A stretch of 64,000 bases of DNA, taken from Pygmaiobacter massiliensis (GTDB taxonomy: Bacteria > Bacillota > Clostridia > Oscillospirales > Ruminococcaceae). Location: contig JALFTI010000004.1 in NCBI GenBank assembly GCA_022778585.1, positions 1 through 64,000 of the forward strand, written 5' to 3'. Both the position numbers and the translations under genes were made by a program. Below are positions 53,020 to 61,204 of this stretch, piece after piece (position 1 is the stretch's first letter; each line of letters opens with the position of its first letter). Under the pieces are notes generated by a model. That model did not search any database. It was not told the origin of the DNA and worked only from the letters and a program-made list of their open reading frames with translations.

Positions 53020-53472
53020 TTACACATCTTGGCTGGGGTTTTGCTGCTGGCGCTCTTTTTGGTTTTTACGATAGGCCATGTAGCTTTCCAAAATAACCAC
53101 AGCAGCTACAGCATCCAGCACCTGTTTGCGTTTTTTGCCATAGGTTCCATTGGCCGAAAGAATATTTGCTGCCGATATCGTGGTGGATCGCTCATCCCAA
53201 AGCTCGACCGGAATTGGCACAATGCCGCGCAGGGTGGCCGCCAGTTTTTCCGCTTTTTCCGCACGGGCCCCGCGGCTGCCGTCCATATTTAAAGGCAGGC
53301 CGATAACAATCATCTGGGCGTCATATTCCCGGCTGGCATAAACAATTTTTTCTGCAACCTTGGCAAAACTTTTCTCTGTAATAATTCCAAGAGGAGATGC
53401 TAAAAATTCGGTGCGGTCGCACATGGCAAGGCCAGTGCGGGTATCGCCGTAATCTACAGCTAAAATTTTCAT
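53020..53472 (-). CDS. ruvX: Putative Holliday junction resolvase / pre-16S rRNA nuclease (YqgF)
   Basis: 150 residues. RNase H-like fold with catalytic Asp7 in LAVDYGDTRTGLA, a Glu region near VELWDERSTT, and Asp in LDAVAAVVILESYM. GLPLNMDGSRGARAE is a family mark. Homologues trim the 5' end of 16S rRNA precursor, and a role in recombination is also proposed. A single gene between convergent neighbours. Confidence 0.94.
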   Translation of the reverse strand: MKILAVDYGDTRTGLAMCDRTEFLASPLGIITEKSFAKVAEKIVYASREYDAQMIVIGLPLNMDGSRGARAEKAEKLAATLRGIVPIPVELWDERSTTISAANILSANGTYGKKRKQVLDAVAAVVILESYMAYRKNQKERQQQNPSQDV

Positions 53473-53646
53473 GGTAAAGAAAAATCCTTTCCGTTTCGGT
53501 TGTGCGCAGCTGCGCAGATAGGTTATTTTTCAGTATACCAGACCCCGGGCGGCCTGTAAATGCCAAAGGTTTTTTTGCAACAATATCCGGGCGGTTGGCA
53601 CAAAAGTTCGCAACGGCATACACTGGCACAAAGGAGGATGATACCC

Positions 53647-54008
53647 ATGCAAAACCTTTGGCGCAAAATGCGGTTAGCCGGCAGATAGCGGCCGTGGTAA
53701 CCATTCTTTTGGTGTCGCTTACAGGCTGTGGCAGCTGCATTCCGGTTATGCTTTGCCCGCAGCCAACGGCTGCACCCACTATAACCCCCACCCCCACAGC
53801 TACACCTGTGCCGACGCCGACTGTTACTCCCACGCCCACTCCTACACCTACAGCCACACCTGTGCCAATACCGACGGTTACCCCTACCTCCACAGCTACG
53901 GCCACGCCTGTACCGACGCCGACCGTTACCCCTACGCCCACACCTACCCCTTCACTTACGCCTGAGTTACTTCAGGAAAGTTGTTCGGATATAAGCACAG
54001 GGAAATAA
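53647..54008 (+). pseudogene. Thr/Pro-repeat lipoprotein, probable frameshift at its start
   Basis: An excellent ribosome site (AGGAGG 9 nt before ATG 53647) opens a frame that ends after only 13 codons. One extra A in the A4 run at 53665-53668 would join it to a frame encoding [21 protein letters not shown], a signal peptide with lipobox, then three copies of an [16 protein letters not shown] unit up to the stop at 54006. Without that base no good start serves the lipoprotein frame. So either the assembled sequence misses an A, or the gene is broken. If intact it would be a surface lipoprotein with a stiff Thr/Pro stalk and no other domain. Confidence 0.65.
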
Positions 54009-54224
54009 ATACCACAGATTACCATTTCATAGAAAAGCAAATAAAACGCCCAAAATAAATATGTAATAAACTTTGGGGGTATCCGCTGAAACTTTCCATA
54101 AAAGGGAAAAACAGCGTAAAAAGTTTTTTCTTTTGGGGGATATTTTGGAACAATAAAGGTGTAGAGTAAAACAAAGAGTCTATTCTTTCCAACATGGGTT
54201 TACCCCTTTGTGTGGAGAACAGCA

Positions 54225-54259
54225 AAAAACGCTTTGCCTTTTTCGGGCAAAGCGTTTTT
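54225..54259. terminator. Bidirectional terminator
   Basis: 14-bp stem AAAAACGCTTTGCC and complement with flanking A and T runs, between convergent genes. Confidence 0.88.
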
Positions 54260-54297
54260 CATGTTGGCTAAGGCCATTTGAAAGGCGTCAGGCTGTG

Positions 54298-54936
54298 TTA
54301 AACCAAGCTGCATCCGCTGCAGCCACACGCTTTTTGGGCACAATCTGCCTGGCGCAGCAGGTCGCAAAACTCTTGCGGGGTATAAGCGCTTACCGGCGCA
54401 GGGCGACCATTTAAATAGATGGTTGGCACCGAACTGACATGCAGAACTGTTCGGGAATATTCATCCTGTTGGTTCAGGGGCTCACGAAATCGCCCTTCGG
54501 CCAGGTCCTGGCAAAAACGGTCGGGATCCAAGCCAACTTCCTGTGCCAGGTCTTTTAATACGGAAAGTTCGCCAATATCCTGCTCCTGTAAAAAATAGGC
54601 ATTAAAAATGCGGTCAAAATACGCGCTTCCCTTGCCCATGTTGCAGGCGTGATACCAGCCTTCCAGCGCCAGGCGAGAATAGGGGCGGGGAATAATATGA
54701 GGGGGGATTTTGGCTGCAAGCCCCATCTGCCGGCAGGGCTCGGCCAGTTTTTGGTAGTGGGCGCGGCGCGCAGGGTCCGAATAAGTATCCACGCGGGGCT
54801 TAGGCTCCATCGTCAGTTGGTAGGGCAAGTATTGTATGGAAGGGGCAATTTTAAGCTGCGAAACGGCTTGTTCCAGTGCCTGCTTGGCCACAAAACAAAA
54901 TGGGCATACAAAATCAAACACAAATAAAATTTCCAT
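54298..54936 (-). CDS. DsbA/FrnE-family thioredoxin-fold protein
   Basis: 212 residues from ATG 54936. The start at 55047 is unsupported. FVFDFVCPFCFVAKQAL places a Cys-Pro-Phe-Cys redox pair at residues 11-14. An inserted helical domain follows, then SSVPTIYLNGR with the cis-Pro typical of the thioredoxin fold. FrnE-like proteins act as cytoplasmic thiol-disulfide isomerases, and others act as glutathione S-transferase-like kappa enzymes. No signal peptide. The last residues are Cys-rich (CAQKACGCSGCS), which is unusual and may bind a metal. Confidence 0.87.
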   Translation of the reverse strand: MEILFVFDFVCPFCFVAKQALEQAVSQLKIAPSIQYLPYQLTMEPKPRVDTYSDPARRAHYQKLAEPCRQMGLAAKIPPHIIPRPYSRLALEGWYHACNMGKGSAYFDRIFNAYFLQEQDIGELSVLKDLAQEVGLDPDRFCQDLAEGRFREPLNQQDEYSRTVLHVSSVPTIYLNGRPAPVSAYTPQEFCDLLRQADCAQKACGCSGCSLV

Positions 54937-55343
54937 AAAAACCTCACTTTTCCCAACCATAAACCGCCGGCAAACACCTGACAGATACCTGCTGGGTAGT
55001 TTTATATTTATTTTTTTAGTATACCATCCATAAGGGCTAAGGCGCAACCGCGCGCAATCGGTCTTTTCATTCTAACATTTTGTTAATGGTGTAAAACTCT
55101 ACCATAATCACAAAAACAATATAAGGTGTTTTCACAAGCACGAATGCCCGAACGCCATCTATCTGATGGTGCAAGGCGTATATTTTCAATAGTATGTTTC
55201 CAATAAAACACGAAACTTTCTAAAATCAGCCAACGCACAACTTTCATGTGCAGCTTTTTGTGTGAATTCGTTTGCTTCCATTTTTTCGTATGTTATACTT
55301 TTTTAAAACAGCACGCCGGGCTGAAATTTAGGGGGCGCCTTTT
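54937..55343. other. Gap with a promoter for the 59-codon gene
   Basis: A candidate promoter TTGCTT (55272-55277), 16-nt spacer, TATACT (55294-55299) precedes the small gene. Nothing else recognised. Confidence 0.45.
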
Positions 55344-55523
55344 ATGAAGGAACAGTTAAAGGGGATTGCATGCATTCTTTTTGGAATCTTGCTTTGTTGT
55401 GCAGTGGAAGGAATCAATAGCATCGTTCTCCATAGCTTTAGTGATGTTCCATTTTCTTTTTTGGGACTACTGATTGGTTGCGCGAGGCTTTTCTTTGTTT
55501 TTGGAAAAACACAGGATAAGTAA
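55344..55523 (+). CDS. Small two-helix membrane protein, 59 residues
   Basis: ATG 55344 has AGGGGG 9 nt upstream and a promoter about 45 bp before it. The protein starts MKEQLKGIACILFGILL and has a second hydrophobic segment, SFLGLLIGCARLFFVF, ending KTQDK. This is the layout of small clostridial membrane proteins of unknown role. It is transcribed alone, with a terminator 45 bp after the stop. Confidence 0.65.
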   Translation: MKEQLKGIACILFGILLCCAVEGINSIVLHSFSDVPFSFLGLLIGCARLFFVFGKTQDK

Positions 55524-55565
55524 AATTTAATGGGTCATACTACAAGTATAATCCGATACTTTCAC

Positions 55566-55600
55566 AGAAAGGGCAGCCTAGCAATCGGCCGCCCTTTTTC
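55566..55600 (+). terminator. Terminator after the 59-codon gene
   Basis: Stem GAAAGGGC/GCCCTTTTTC with GCC/GGC inner pairs and one mismatch. Confidence 0.75.
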
Positions 55601-56017
55601 TATGCCTGCGGGCGGAAAAAACTATTTATAGTGACAAGAGCAAAAGCTGTTTGACAAGAATTTCCTGCCGTAAGGTCAGGAAAGGCAGAAGAAAAATCCG
55701 TCAGTTTGAAAACGGTAAGAACACGAAATAGGATCCGCCTCAATATCAAGCTTCCATATACAGCCGCAGACCGGTATGGAAAAACGGCTGATTTTGTAAG
55801 GTGTTTTGGAAAGCGGGTTAACCAAATAAGCCTTAACTAATACACATCTTAATCAGGATCCAAGAATAAGGATTTTGCAGTTTAAAGGGCTGTGGGGCTG
55901 TTATTATTTTGGTGAAATCCGCACAAGAAGCGCTAGCGGGGCTTTTGCAGTAAGCCGGCTCATGTTATACTGTAAAAAATGGCAAATGGCCGTACCTTTT
56001 GGGAAAGAGGGGAACAT
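55601..56017. other. Gap upstream of the NYN gene
   Basis: Promoter TTTTGC (55943-55948), 17-nt spacer, TATACT with extended TG (55966-55971). A short hairpin TTTCCTG/CAGGAAA lies at 55661-55683. No gene seen. Confidence 0.5.
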
Positions 56018-56932
56018 ATGGAAAATAATACAAAGGTTATTGCACTTTTAATTGACGCAGAAAATGTGTCACCCAAATATATCAGCAGTATTGTAAAAGA
56101 GGTTGCTATTTATGGCACCCCTGCCTACAAACGCATTTATGGAGACTGGACCAGCCAGGAGATGAGCGCCTGGAAGAAGGTGCTTTTGGAGTGGAATTTA
56201 ACCCCCATCCAGCAGTTTTCCTATACCCAGGGCAAAAATGCTTCAGATTCGGCCATGATCATCGACGCGATGGATATTTTGTATGCAGGACATGTAGATG
56301 GTTTTTGCATTGTCTCGTCGGATTCGGACTTTACAAAGCTGGCAGCCCGACTGCGGGAGAGCCGAATGCTGGTGATTGGTATGGGCGAAACCAAAACACC
56401 GATGGCTTTTAAGGCGGCCTGCGATACCTTTAAATACTTAGAAGTACTGATGAACAGCAAGGAGCCTTCCGAGCTGCGCAAGGGGGAAGATGGCGAAGGG
56501 GGTGCATTGCCGCAGGATAAACCCGACAAGCCTTCTAAAAAGGCGGAAAAGGCGGCCCGCCCGAGCGAAAAACAAGAAAAAAGCGGCAAGAAGGCTGAGC
56601 GGGCAGAAAAACAGGAAAAAGCCGCAGGCAAGCAGGAAAATGAACCTTTTGTGGCGCAGATTATGTCGGAGGAGGAACTGGCAGGGGCTATTGTACCGCT
56701 TTCGGACATTGTGGCGTCTATTCACAATATTATCGACTACGATTCCGACGAGGATGGATGGATGCTGCTTTCCCAGGTGGGAATAACCCTCTCCCGCCTG
56801 TACCCGGAATTTGACAGCCGCAACTATGGATATTCACGCTTACATAAGCTGATTGAGGCAACCGGTCAGTTTGAAACCAAGTATGAGAAGCTGCCAGGCG
56901 GCAGAATTTTAATGATTCGGGCACTGAGCTAA
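56018..56932 (+). CDS. NYN-domain ribonuclease-like protein with OST-HTH/LOTUS domain
   Basis: 304 residues from ATG 56018 (GAGGGG 6 nt upstream). Residues 1-140 are a NYN (PIN-like) domain: ALLIDAENVSPKYI with the first metal Asp, DSAMIIDAMDILY, and VSSDSDFTKLAARLRE. Residues 150-215 are a Lys/Glu/Ala linker. Residues 225-302 form an OST-HTH/LOTUS domain (GWMLLSQVGITLSRLYPEFDSRNYGYSRLHKLIE), an RNA-binding fold best known from animal germline proteins. The combination is known in bacteria and is thought to handle RNA. The targets are unknown. Starts its own unit with a small membrane gene 28 bp downstream. Confidence 0.9.
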   Translation: MENNTKVIALLIDAENVSPKYISSIVKEVAIYGTPAYKRIYGDWTSQEMSAWKKVLLEWNLTPIQQFSYTQGKNASDSAMIIDAMDILYAGHVDGFCIVSSDSDFTKLAARLRESRMLVIGMGETKTPMAFKAACDTFKYLEVLMNSKEPSELRKGEDGEGGALPQDKPDKPSKKAEKAARPSEKQEKSGKKAERAEKQEKAAGKQENEPFVAQIMSEEELAGAIVPLSDIVASIHNIIDYDSDEDGWMLLSQVGITLSRLYPEFDSRNYGYSRLHKLIEATGQFETKYEKLPGGRILMIRALS

Positions 56933-56960
56933 GGCGGTGGACGACAGCAAGGAGAAATAT

Positions 56961-57350
56961 ATGAAAAAAACAAGCAAATTGTTGGCGCTGGCGCTGGGAC
57001 CGCTGACTATTGCCTCGCTGCTTTTGCCGGCTGTGCTGGGAAACGGCCCGGTCAGTATACTGGTTTTGCTTTGGGGCATTCAGCCCATCTGCAGCTTTTT
57101 GGCAGGGCTTTGGCTGGGCCGCAAAGCAGGCGTTGTGTGGAGCTGTGCCGTTGGGGCTTTACTGGTGTCCTTCTTGGGGGTTGTAATCTATTATAATGGT
57201 TCGCCCTTTATCTGCAGCGTGGTAAATGCCGGGGTTATGCTTGCCGGCTGTATTGTAGCCAGTGGTCTGTGGCCTCAGCCTGGGCAGGCAGAGCCCGACG
57301 AGGACGAACTGGCTGCACAGGAAGAGAGCGCACCAGGTGAGAACACCTGA
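56961..57350 (+). CDS. Small membrane protein, unknown
   Basis: 129 residues from ATG 56961 with AAGGAG. The GTG at 56937 is less likely. Four hydrophobic helices (about 8-28, 32-50, 58-78, 83-103) are followed by an acidic, disordered tail (EPDEDELAAQEESAPGENT). Probably in operon with the NYN gene. No family recognised. Confidence 0.7.
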   Translation: MKKTSKLLALALGPLTIASLLLPAVLGNGPVSILVLLWGIQPICSFLAGLWLGRKAGVVWSCAVGALLVSFLGVVIYYNGSPFICSVVNAGVMLAGCIVASGLWPQPGQAEPDEDELAAQEESAPGENT

Positions 57351-57383
57351 ATGAAACCGGAATACGGCTTTTAGAAAGATAGG

Positions 57384-57415
57384 AAAACTGCGCGGGAATT
57401 CCCGTGCAGTTTTTT
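57384..57415 (+). terminator. Terminator after the NYN operon
   Basis: 15-bp arms AAAACTGCGCGGGAA and near complement (one G-T pair), T6 run. Confidence 0.85.
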
Positions 57416-57543
57416 AGCAAGACCAGGCGAATGGTTCTCAACCGATATGGGTATAACATATATTCCCACAAACGGGAGTGACAATGTAGATAAAACACAG
57501 CACAAAGCATATAAAACGGACTGCAAAAAAGTTTTTTAAGAAA

Positions 57544-57693
57544 ATGAAGGTTATGATTACCGTTACAGTATTAATGAGTATAGGCTTTGCACTTATGCAT
57601 CCGGCTTTGGCTGGGCGTATGGTGCTGGCAGTGGTTTGGGGTTTTCACCTGCATTATTTTGCTTTTTTGGTAAAAACCCAAAAAACGGTGTAG
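57544..57693 (+). CDS. Possible 49-residue membrane protein
   Basis: ATG 57544 opens a frame of 49 codons with one or two hydrophobic segments (ITVTVLMSIGFALMHPAL and MVLAVVWGFHLHYFAFLV). The composition is protein-like, and the KVKTQ-type end resembles small conserved membrane proteins. The ribosome site is weak, so it may be chance. Confidence 0.4.
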   Translation: MKVMITVTVLMSIGFALMHPALAGRMVLAVVWGFHLHYFAFLVKTQKTV

Positions 57694-57814
57694 GCTCTCG
57701 ATAAAAGAAAGAATCCTTTCTGCCGTTTGAGACTGTTTTTCTAAGCAGCATTTTGACAAAAACACCGGGCATTTATAGGGTGTAAAGCTTTGCAGGGGCT
57801 TTTTGGAGCAATAA

Positions 57815-57854
57815 AAAACACCCCTCAGGGCCTTGTGCCCTTTGGGGGTGTTTT
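57815..57854. terminator. Bidirectional terminator
   Basis: Outer stem AAAACACCCC/GGGGTGTTTT with inner GGGC/GCCC. Serves the DUF896 gene on the minus strand. Confidence 0.8.
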
Positions 57855-57883
57855 CGGCAGCATCGGTAAAGCCATGCAGTGCA

Positions 57884-58087
57884 TTAAAGCTGTTTTTTGC
57901 GCAGGGGTGTCTGGTTTCCCTGTTCGTCCACCAGCCGCACATTTTCCAGCTGCAGCTGCACATTTCTGCGTACAGCAGCCAAGTATTTTTTGCGCAGTTC
58001 ATCCCGCTCTGCTTGCTCGGCAGCGGTCAGACCTTCTTGCTTTGCCTTGTGGGTCAGCTGATTGATCCGTTCCACCAATGGGTCCAT
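57884..58087 (-). CDS. DUF896 (YnzC/UPF0291) family protein
   Basis: 67 residues, AAAGGAGG 6 nt before the ATG. ERINQLTHKAKQEGLTAAE followed by RDELRKKYLAAVRRN is the family signature: a short helical hairpin and a disordered basic C-terminus. In Bacillus subtilis the homologue ynzC lies in the LexA-controlled yneA operon. Here it stands alone and I see no LexA box. A minus-strand promoter, TTGTTT with 18-nt spacer and TATACT (58162-58157), precedes it. Function unknown. Confidence 0.9.
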   Translation of the reverse strand: MDPLVERINQLTHKAKQEGLTAAEQAERDELRKKYLAAVRRNVQLQLENVRLVDEQGNQTPLRKKQL

Positions 58088-58225
58088 ATGTTCCTCCTTT
58101 TGGGCAGATTACGCAAAGCTTCTGGCGCAATCTATCACGGTTTCATTTGCATAGCCAGTATACCACAGCAAGGCTATAAAAAACAATCAGCCGGCCAGGA
58201 TATGGAAGCTTTTGAGCAGTTTGGT

Positions 58226-58246
58226 GACAATTTTGCGAAAATTGTC
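58226..58246. promoter_or_regulatory. 21-nt perfect palindrome, operator-like
   Basis: 9-bp arms GACAATTTT and AAAATTGTC around GCG. It lies between the divergent DUF896 gene and the 28-codon gene, just upstream of a TATACT -10-like box at 58269-58274. A regulator site is likely. No regulator gene is adjacent. Confidence 0.6.
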
Positions 58247-58323
58247 GCATATCTTAAGCCCAGCAGCGTATACTACAATAGAGGCGGATAGTACCGCCCA
58301 TTTATAAAAGGAGGGTGATCCGG

Positions 58324-58410
58324 ATGAATGTAACAGAAAGAAAAATGTTAGAGCAAACTGAGCCGATCCCCCGTGATCAGTGGCTTGACTGTGCGGATTA
58401 TATGGATTGA
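58324..58410 (+). CDS. 28-residue peptide gene with near-ideal ribosome site
   Basis: ATG 58324 is preceded at 9 nt by AAAAGGAGGGTGATC, almost the full complement of the 16S rRNA end. The frame starts MNVTERKMLEQTEPIP and ends QWLDCADYMD, then TGA. It is hydrophilic, acidic, with one Cys and no signal or membrane segment. A candidate -10 box (58269-58274) and an operator-like palindrome lie upstream, and a strong terminator begins 60 bp after the stop. The unit therefore looks like a complete small gene. I recognise no family. A leader peptide is less likely because no gene follows. Confidence 0.6.
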   Translation: MNVTERKMLEQTEPIPRDQWLDCADYMD

Positions 58411-58469
58411 CCGTATCCGCAACTTGTTTTGAGGAAAATACCCCGCGGTAATATTGGGTTAGAAGTCAG

Positions 58470-58509
58470 AAAAAGGTCCCGCAGGCTAAAAGCCCTGCGG
58501 GACCTTTTT
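58470..58509 (+). terminator. Terminator of the 28-codon gene
   Basis: 16-bp stem AAAAAGGTCCCGCAGG and complement, 8-nt loop, T5 run. Confidence 0.92.
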
Positions 58510-58510
58510 G

Positions 58511-58700
58511 ATGGAAAACAAACAGGGAAATCCCAAAGCTGCCACAGCGAAAAAGCTTCGCTTTTTAAAATACCGGCAAAAGCGGGGATAGCAAAGCGCT
58601 GTTATCTTTAAAACAGGCAAATGGTATATTGAGCCAAGTTTTTGGAGCTTTATTGGCCGCGGTAAAAGTTTTTTAAAATATACAGCGCTCTGCCCTGCTT
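58511..58700. other. Gap between convergent units
   Basis: No gene, and no clear terminator for the ABC operon on the minus strand, seen. Confidence 0.4.
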
Positions 58701-59285
58701 TCAGCTGCCAGAAAAGGTCACAACCGTTTTGGCTTTCAGCAAAGCAGCGTCCTCCTGCCGATGAGTTACCACCAGCAAAGTTTTAGAAAAACCCAATTCG
58801 CTTATTTTTTGGGCGCACAATCTCCGGCTTTCTTCATCCAATCCGCGAAATGGCTCATCCAGCAAATACAAATCGGCCGGGTAAAGCAGAGCGCGCAGCA
58901 GGGAAACACGTCTTGCCTGTCCGCCGGAAAGTTGGCAGGCGGGGGTGTTTGCAGCAATTGCATCTAGCCCTATCTTTTCCAGCTGGCGTACGGCCTGCGC
59001 ACGGCCCTGGCACAATACCATATCCAGATTTGCTGCAGCGGACAGGCATGGGCAAAGGCGGTCCTCCTGAAAAGCCATTGAAACTGCAAGTCCGTCCAAT
59101 CCATTTATTTGGCCGGCATCCGGCTGTTCCAGTTTGGCCAAAATGCGCAGCAGGGTTGTTTTGCCGCAGCCGGAAGGGCCCATCAACACACTCAGCTCGC
59201 CCATAGGCAGCCGGGCGGAAAAGCCGGACAGAACCTGCCGGTCCCCCAACCGTTTATACAGCCCGGAAATAGAAAGCTCGCTCAT
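58701..59285 (-). CDS. ABC importer ATPase, short form
   Basis: 194 residues from ATG 59285 with AAAGGAGG upstream. The ATG overlaps the permease stop (ATGA). Walker A MGPSGCGKTTLLR, signature LSGGQARRV, Walker B LYLLDEPFRGLDEE, switch His in VVTHRQEDA, Q-loop FQEDRLCP. The sequence type is that of nitrate/sulfonate/taurine ATPases (SsuB/TauB), but it is 50 or so residues shorter than usual at the C-terminus. It powers uptake with the following permease and binding protein. Confidence 0.92.
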   Translation of the reverse strand: MSELSISGLYKRLGDRQVLSGFSARLPMGELSVLMGPSGCGKTTLLRILAKLEQPDAGQINGLDGLAVSMAFQEDRLCPCLSAAANLDMVLCQGRAQAVRQLEKIGLDAIAANTPACQLSGGQARRVSLLRALLYPADLYLLDEPFRGLDEESRRLCAQKISELGFSKTLLVVTHRQEDAALLKAKTVVTFSGS

Positions 59286-60034
59286 CGGCAAAGCCTCCTT
59301 TCCAGAATCAAAAGTGCCTTTTTTAGCAGTTTTTCAAAACCGGCCGAAAGCAGTACAATAAAAACGGTCCAGGCAAACAGCTCTCCGGTTTGCAGGTAAA
59401 GCTTTGCCTGGTAAAGGAGTTCGCCAATGGTGCCGCCCGGTAGCCCAATCACCTCGGCAGCTACCCCGCTTTTCCAGGCAAGGCCTATGGCATTTTCACA
59501 GCCGCTCAATAGCCATGGCATCAGTTGGGGCAAGGTTAAATACCGCAGCCGGCGAAAACCTTTTACCCGGAATAGGTCACCCATCTCCGCAAGCTTCGGG
59601 TCCATTGAGTCCAGCCCTTGCAGCAGTTGGGTATAGCTCACCGGAAGCACCATCAAAAACGAGATGGCGACCGAAAGGTTTCGGCTGGGCACCCACAAAA
59701 GGACCAGAATAATGAAGCTTGCCACCGGTACGGCCCGAATGGCGGTCATGGGCGGATCGGCCAGATGGCGAACCAGCTTCCAGCGGCTTCCGGCGGCAGC
59801 CATGGCTGCGCCGGCTGCAAACCCCAGGATAAAGCCCGTTAAAATGTGCAGCGCGGTATTAATGCCTGCCTGCCAGAAGGCTGCGGTAAAAGCAAGAGAA
59901 AAAAAGCTTTGTACAACCTTTACGGGGGTGGGAAAAAGCAATTGCTGGTTCAGCACCATGGCAAAAAGCTGCCAAATTACCAGCCAAACCATGCAGTACA
60001 GCAGCTTTTTTATGCGGTTGGGCTGATTATGCAT
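59282..60034 (-). CDS. ABC importer permease (SsuC/TauC type)
   Basis: 250 residues from the ATG at 60034, which overlaps the binding-protein stop by 8 bp. An in-frame ATG at 60055 is possible. About six membrane helices, and the EAA-like loop ELAEMGDLFRVKGFRRLRYLTLPQLMPWL that contacts the ATPase. Family: nitrate/sulfonate/bicarbonate permeases. The two overlaps show strict co-translation. Confidence 0.9.
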   Translation of the reverse strand: MHNQPNRIKKLLYCMVWLVIWQLFAMVLNQQLLFPTPVKVVQSFFSLAFTAAFWQAGINTALHILTGFILGFAAGAAMAAAGSRWKLVRHLADPPMTAIRAVPVASFIILVLLWVPSRNLSVAISFLMVLPVSYTQLLQGLDSMDPKLAEMGDLFRVKGFRRLRYLTLPQLMPWLLSGCENAIGLAWKSGVAAEVIGLPGGTIGELLYQAKLYLQTGELFAWTVFIVLLSAGFEKLLKKALLILERRLCR

Positions 60035-61094
60035 TGGCATCATAATAGAAATCATCGCCGGGCAGACTGCCGCCTACCGAATCGGGTGCCTGTTCATACA
60101 GCACCTGCAGGTAGCCGGCTACATCCTGTTTCATCTGCTCGCCGTCAATATAGGTAATGTTGCAGGCGGGAATGGCCTTTTGTGCCACGGCGGCTTTTTC
60201 AATAATCCCAAAATCGGCCACCAGCTGGGCTGCCTGTTCGATATTCTCGTTTACATACTGGGTGCTGGCGGCATAGTCCTGCAAAAACAGGTCAAACGCG
60301 TCCGAGTTTGCCTCAATAAAGTCCCTCCGGGCAACCAGTACACCGGTAATAAGGCCGCTGTCACTGACCTTGTCCCATTCTTCGGTCATATCTAATGCTA
60401 CCCGCACATTTTCCAATTGGGCACACAGTACCGTTACATAGGGCTGGGGCAGCATGGCAATAATTTCCTGGTCCCCAGCCTGCTGCATCAGCGCGGCAAC
60501 CTCCGTGGCTTCGCTTTTAAACTCAATGGTTACATCCTGGTCCGGGTCCAACCCATTTTCGGTTAACAGATAGCGCAGTACATACTCCGGCGTGGTGCCC
60601 TTGCCGGTGGTATAGATGGTTTTTCCGGCAAGGTCCGCCATCGAATGTATGCTGTCCCCCGTATCAAGCAGGTATAGCACGCCCAGTGTGTTTACCGCCG
60701 CAACCTGGATTTGCCCTTCGGTGCGTGCATACAAGGTAGCGGCCAAATTGGCCGGAATAGCCGCCACATCCACCTCGCCACTGACCAGTTTGGGGACAAT
60801 TTCATCGGCGGTTCCGTACATGGTTACCTGATAGTCATACCGGGACTGCCCTGCCTCAAAGTCCGAAGCAAGCTTTACCATGCCCATGGTGGTGGGGCCT
60901 TTCAGCCCTGCAATCTGAAAAACGGTGTCGGTGTCAGTTTGTTCCGTTGCACCAGAGTCCTGCTCAACCTCCGAAGCGGCCGAAGACGGGGCCAGCGAAG
61001 AATCCGGTACAGAACTGCTTTGTGCTGTGCAGCCCATCAACCCGGCTGCCATTGCTAAAGCCAGCAGGGCGGCAATCATTTTTTTCATATCCAT
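60027..61094 (-). CDS. ABC importer substrate-binding lipoprotein
   Basis: 355 residues with a lipobox signal peptide (GLMGC, Cys22 or so; a second ATG two codons on is equally possible). An acidic Ser-rich linker is followed by a periplasmic-binding fold of the SsuA/NMT1 type (IAGLKGPTTMGMV, VSGEVDVAAIPANLAATLY, GKTIYTTGKGTTPEYVLRYLL). Relatives bind sulfonates, nitrate, taurine or thiamine precursors. The ligand here cannot be fixed. Held on the outer face of the membrane. The operon is divergent from a Crp/Fnr regulator. Confidence 0.9.
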   Translation of the reverse strand: MDMKKMIAALLALAMAAGLMGCTAQSSSVPDSSLAPSSAASEVEQDSGATEQTDTDTVFQIAGLKGPTTMGMVKLASDFEAGQSRYDYQVTMYGTADEIVPKLVSGEVDVAAIPANLAATLYARTEGQIQVAAVNTLGVLYLLDTGDSIHSMADLAGKTIYTTGKGTTPEYVLRYLLTENGLDPDQDVTIEFKSEATEVAALMQQAGDQEIIAMLPQPYVTVLCAQLENVRVALDMTEEWDKVSDSGLITGVLVARRDFIEANSDAFDLFLQDYAASTQYVNENIEQAAQLVADFGIIEKAAVAQKAIPACNITYIDGEQMKQDVAGYLQVLYEQAPDSVGGSLPGDDFYYDANA

Positions 61095-61127
61095 TCCATC
61101 CTCTCAGCGGCAGATTTTGACTGCCGC

Positions 61128-61156
61128 TTGCGTTTTTTTTGCCCTTTTACTATACT
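61128..61156 (+). promoter_or_regulatory. Promoter of the Crp/Fnr gene
   Basis: TTGCGT (61128-61133), 17-nt spacer, TATACT (61151-61156). Confidence 0.6.
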
Positions 61157-61175
61157 AAAGAAACCAAAGAAAATA

Positions 61176-61191
61176 TGTTGCCATGGCAACA
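61176..61191. promoter_or_regulatory. Candidate Crp/Fnr operator
   Basis: TGTTGCCATGGCAACA, a perfect 16-bp palindrome, starts 19 bp after the -10 box and lies just before the ribosome site. TGTTG-type half-sites fit the Crp/Fnr family. It may serve autoregulation and, 82 bp away, the ABC operon. Confidence 0.7.
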
Positions 61192-61204
61192 AAAGGAGAA
61201 TGGA

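Noticed and set aside
58088..58300. LexA box upstream of the ynzC-type gene
   Set aside because: The palindrome present (arms GACAATTTT/AAAATTGTC) does not match the GAAC-type Gram-positive LexA consensus.
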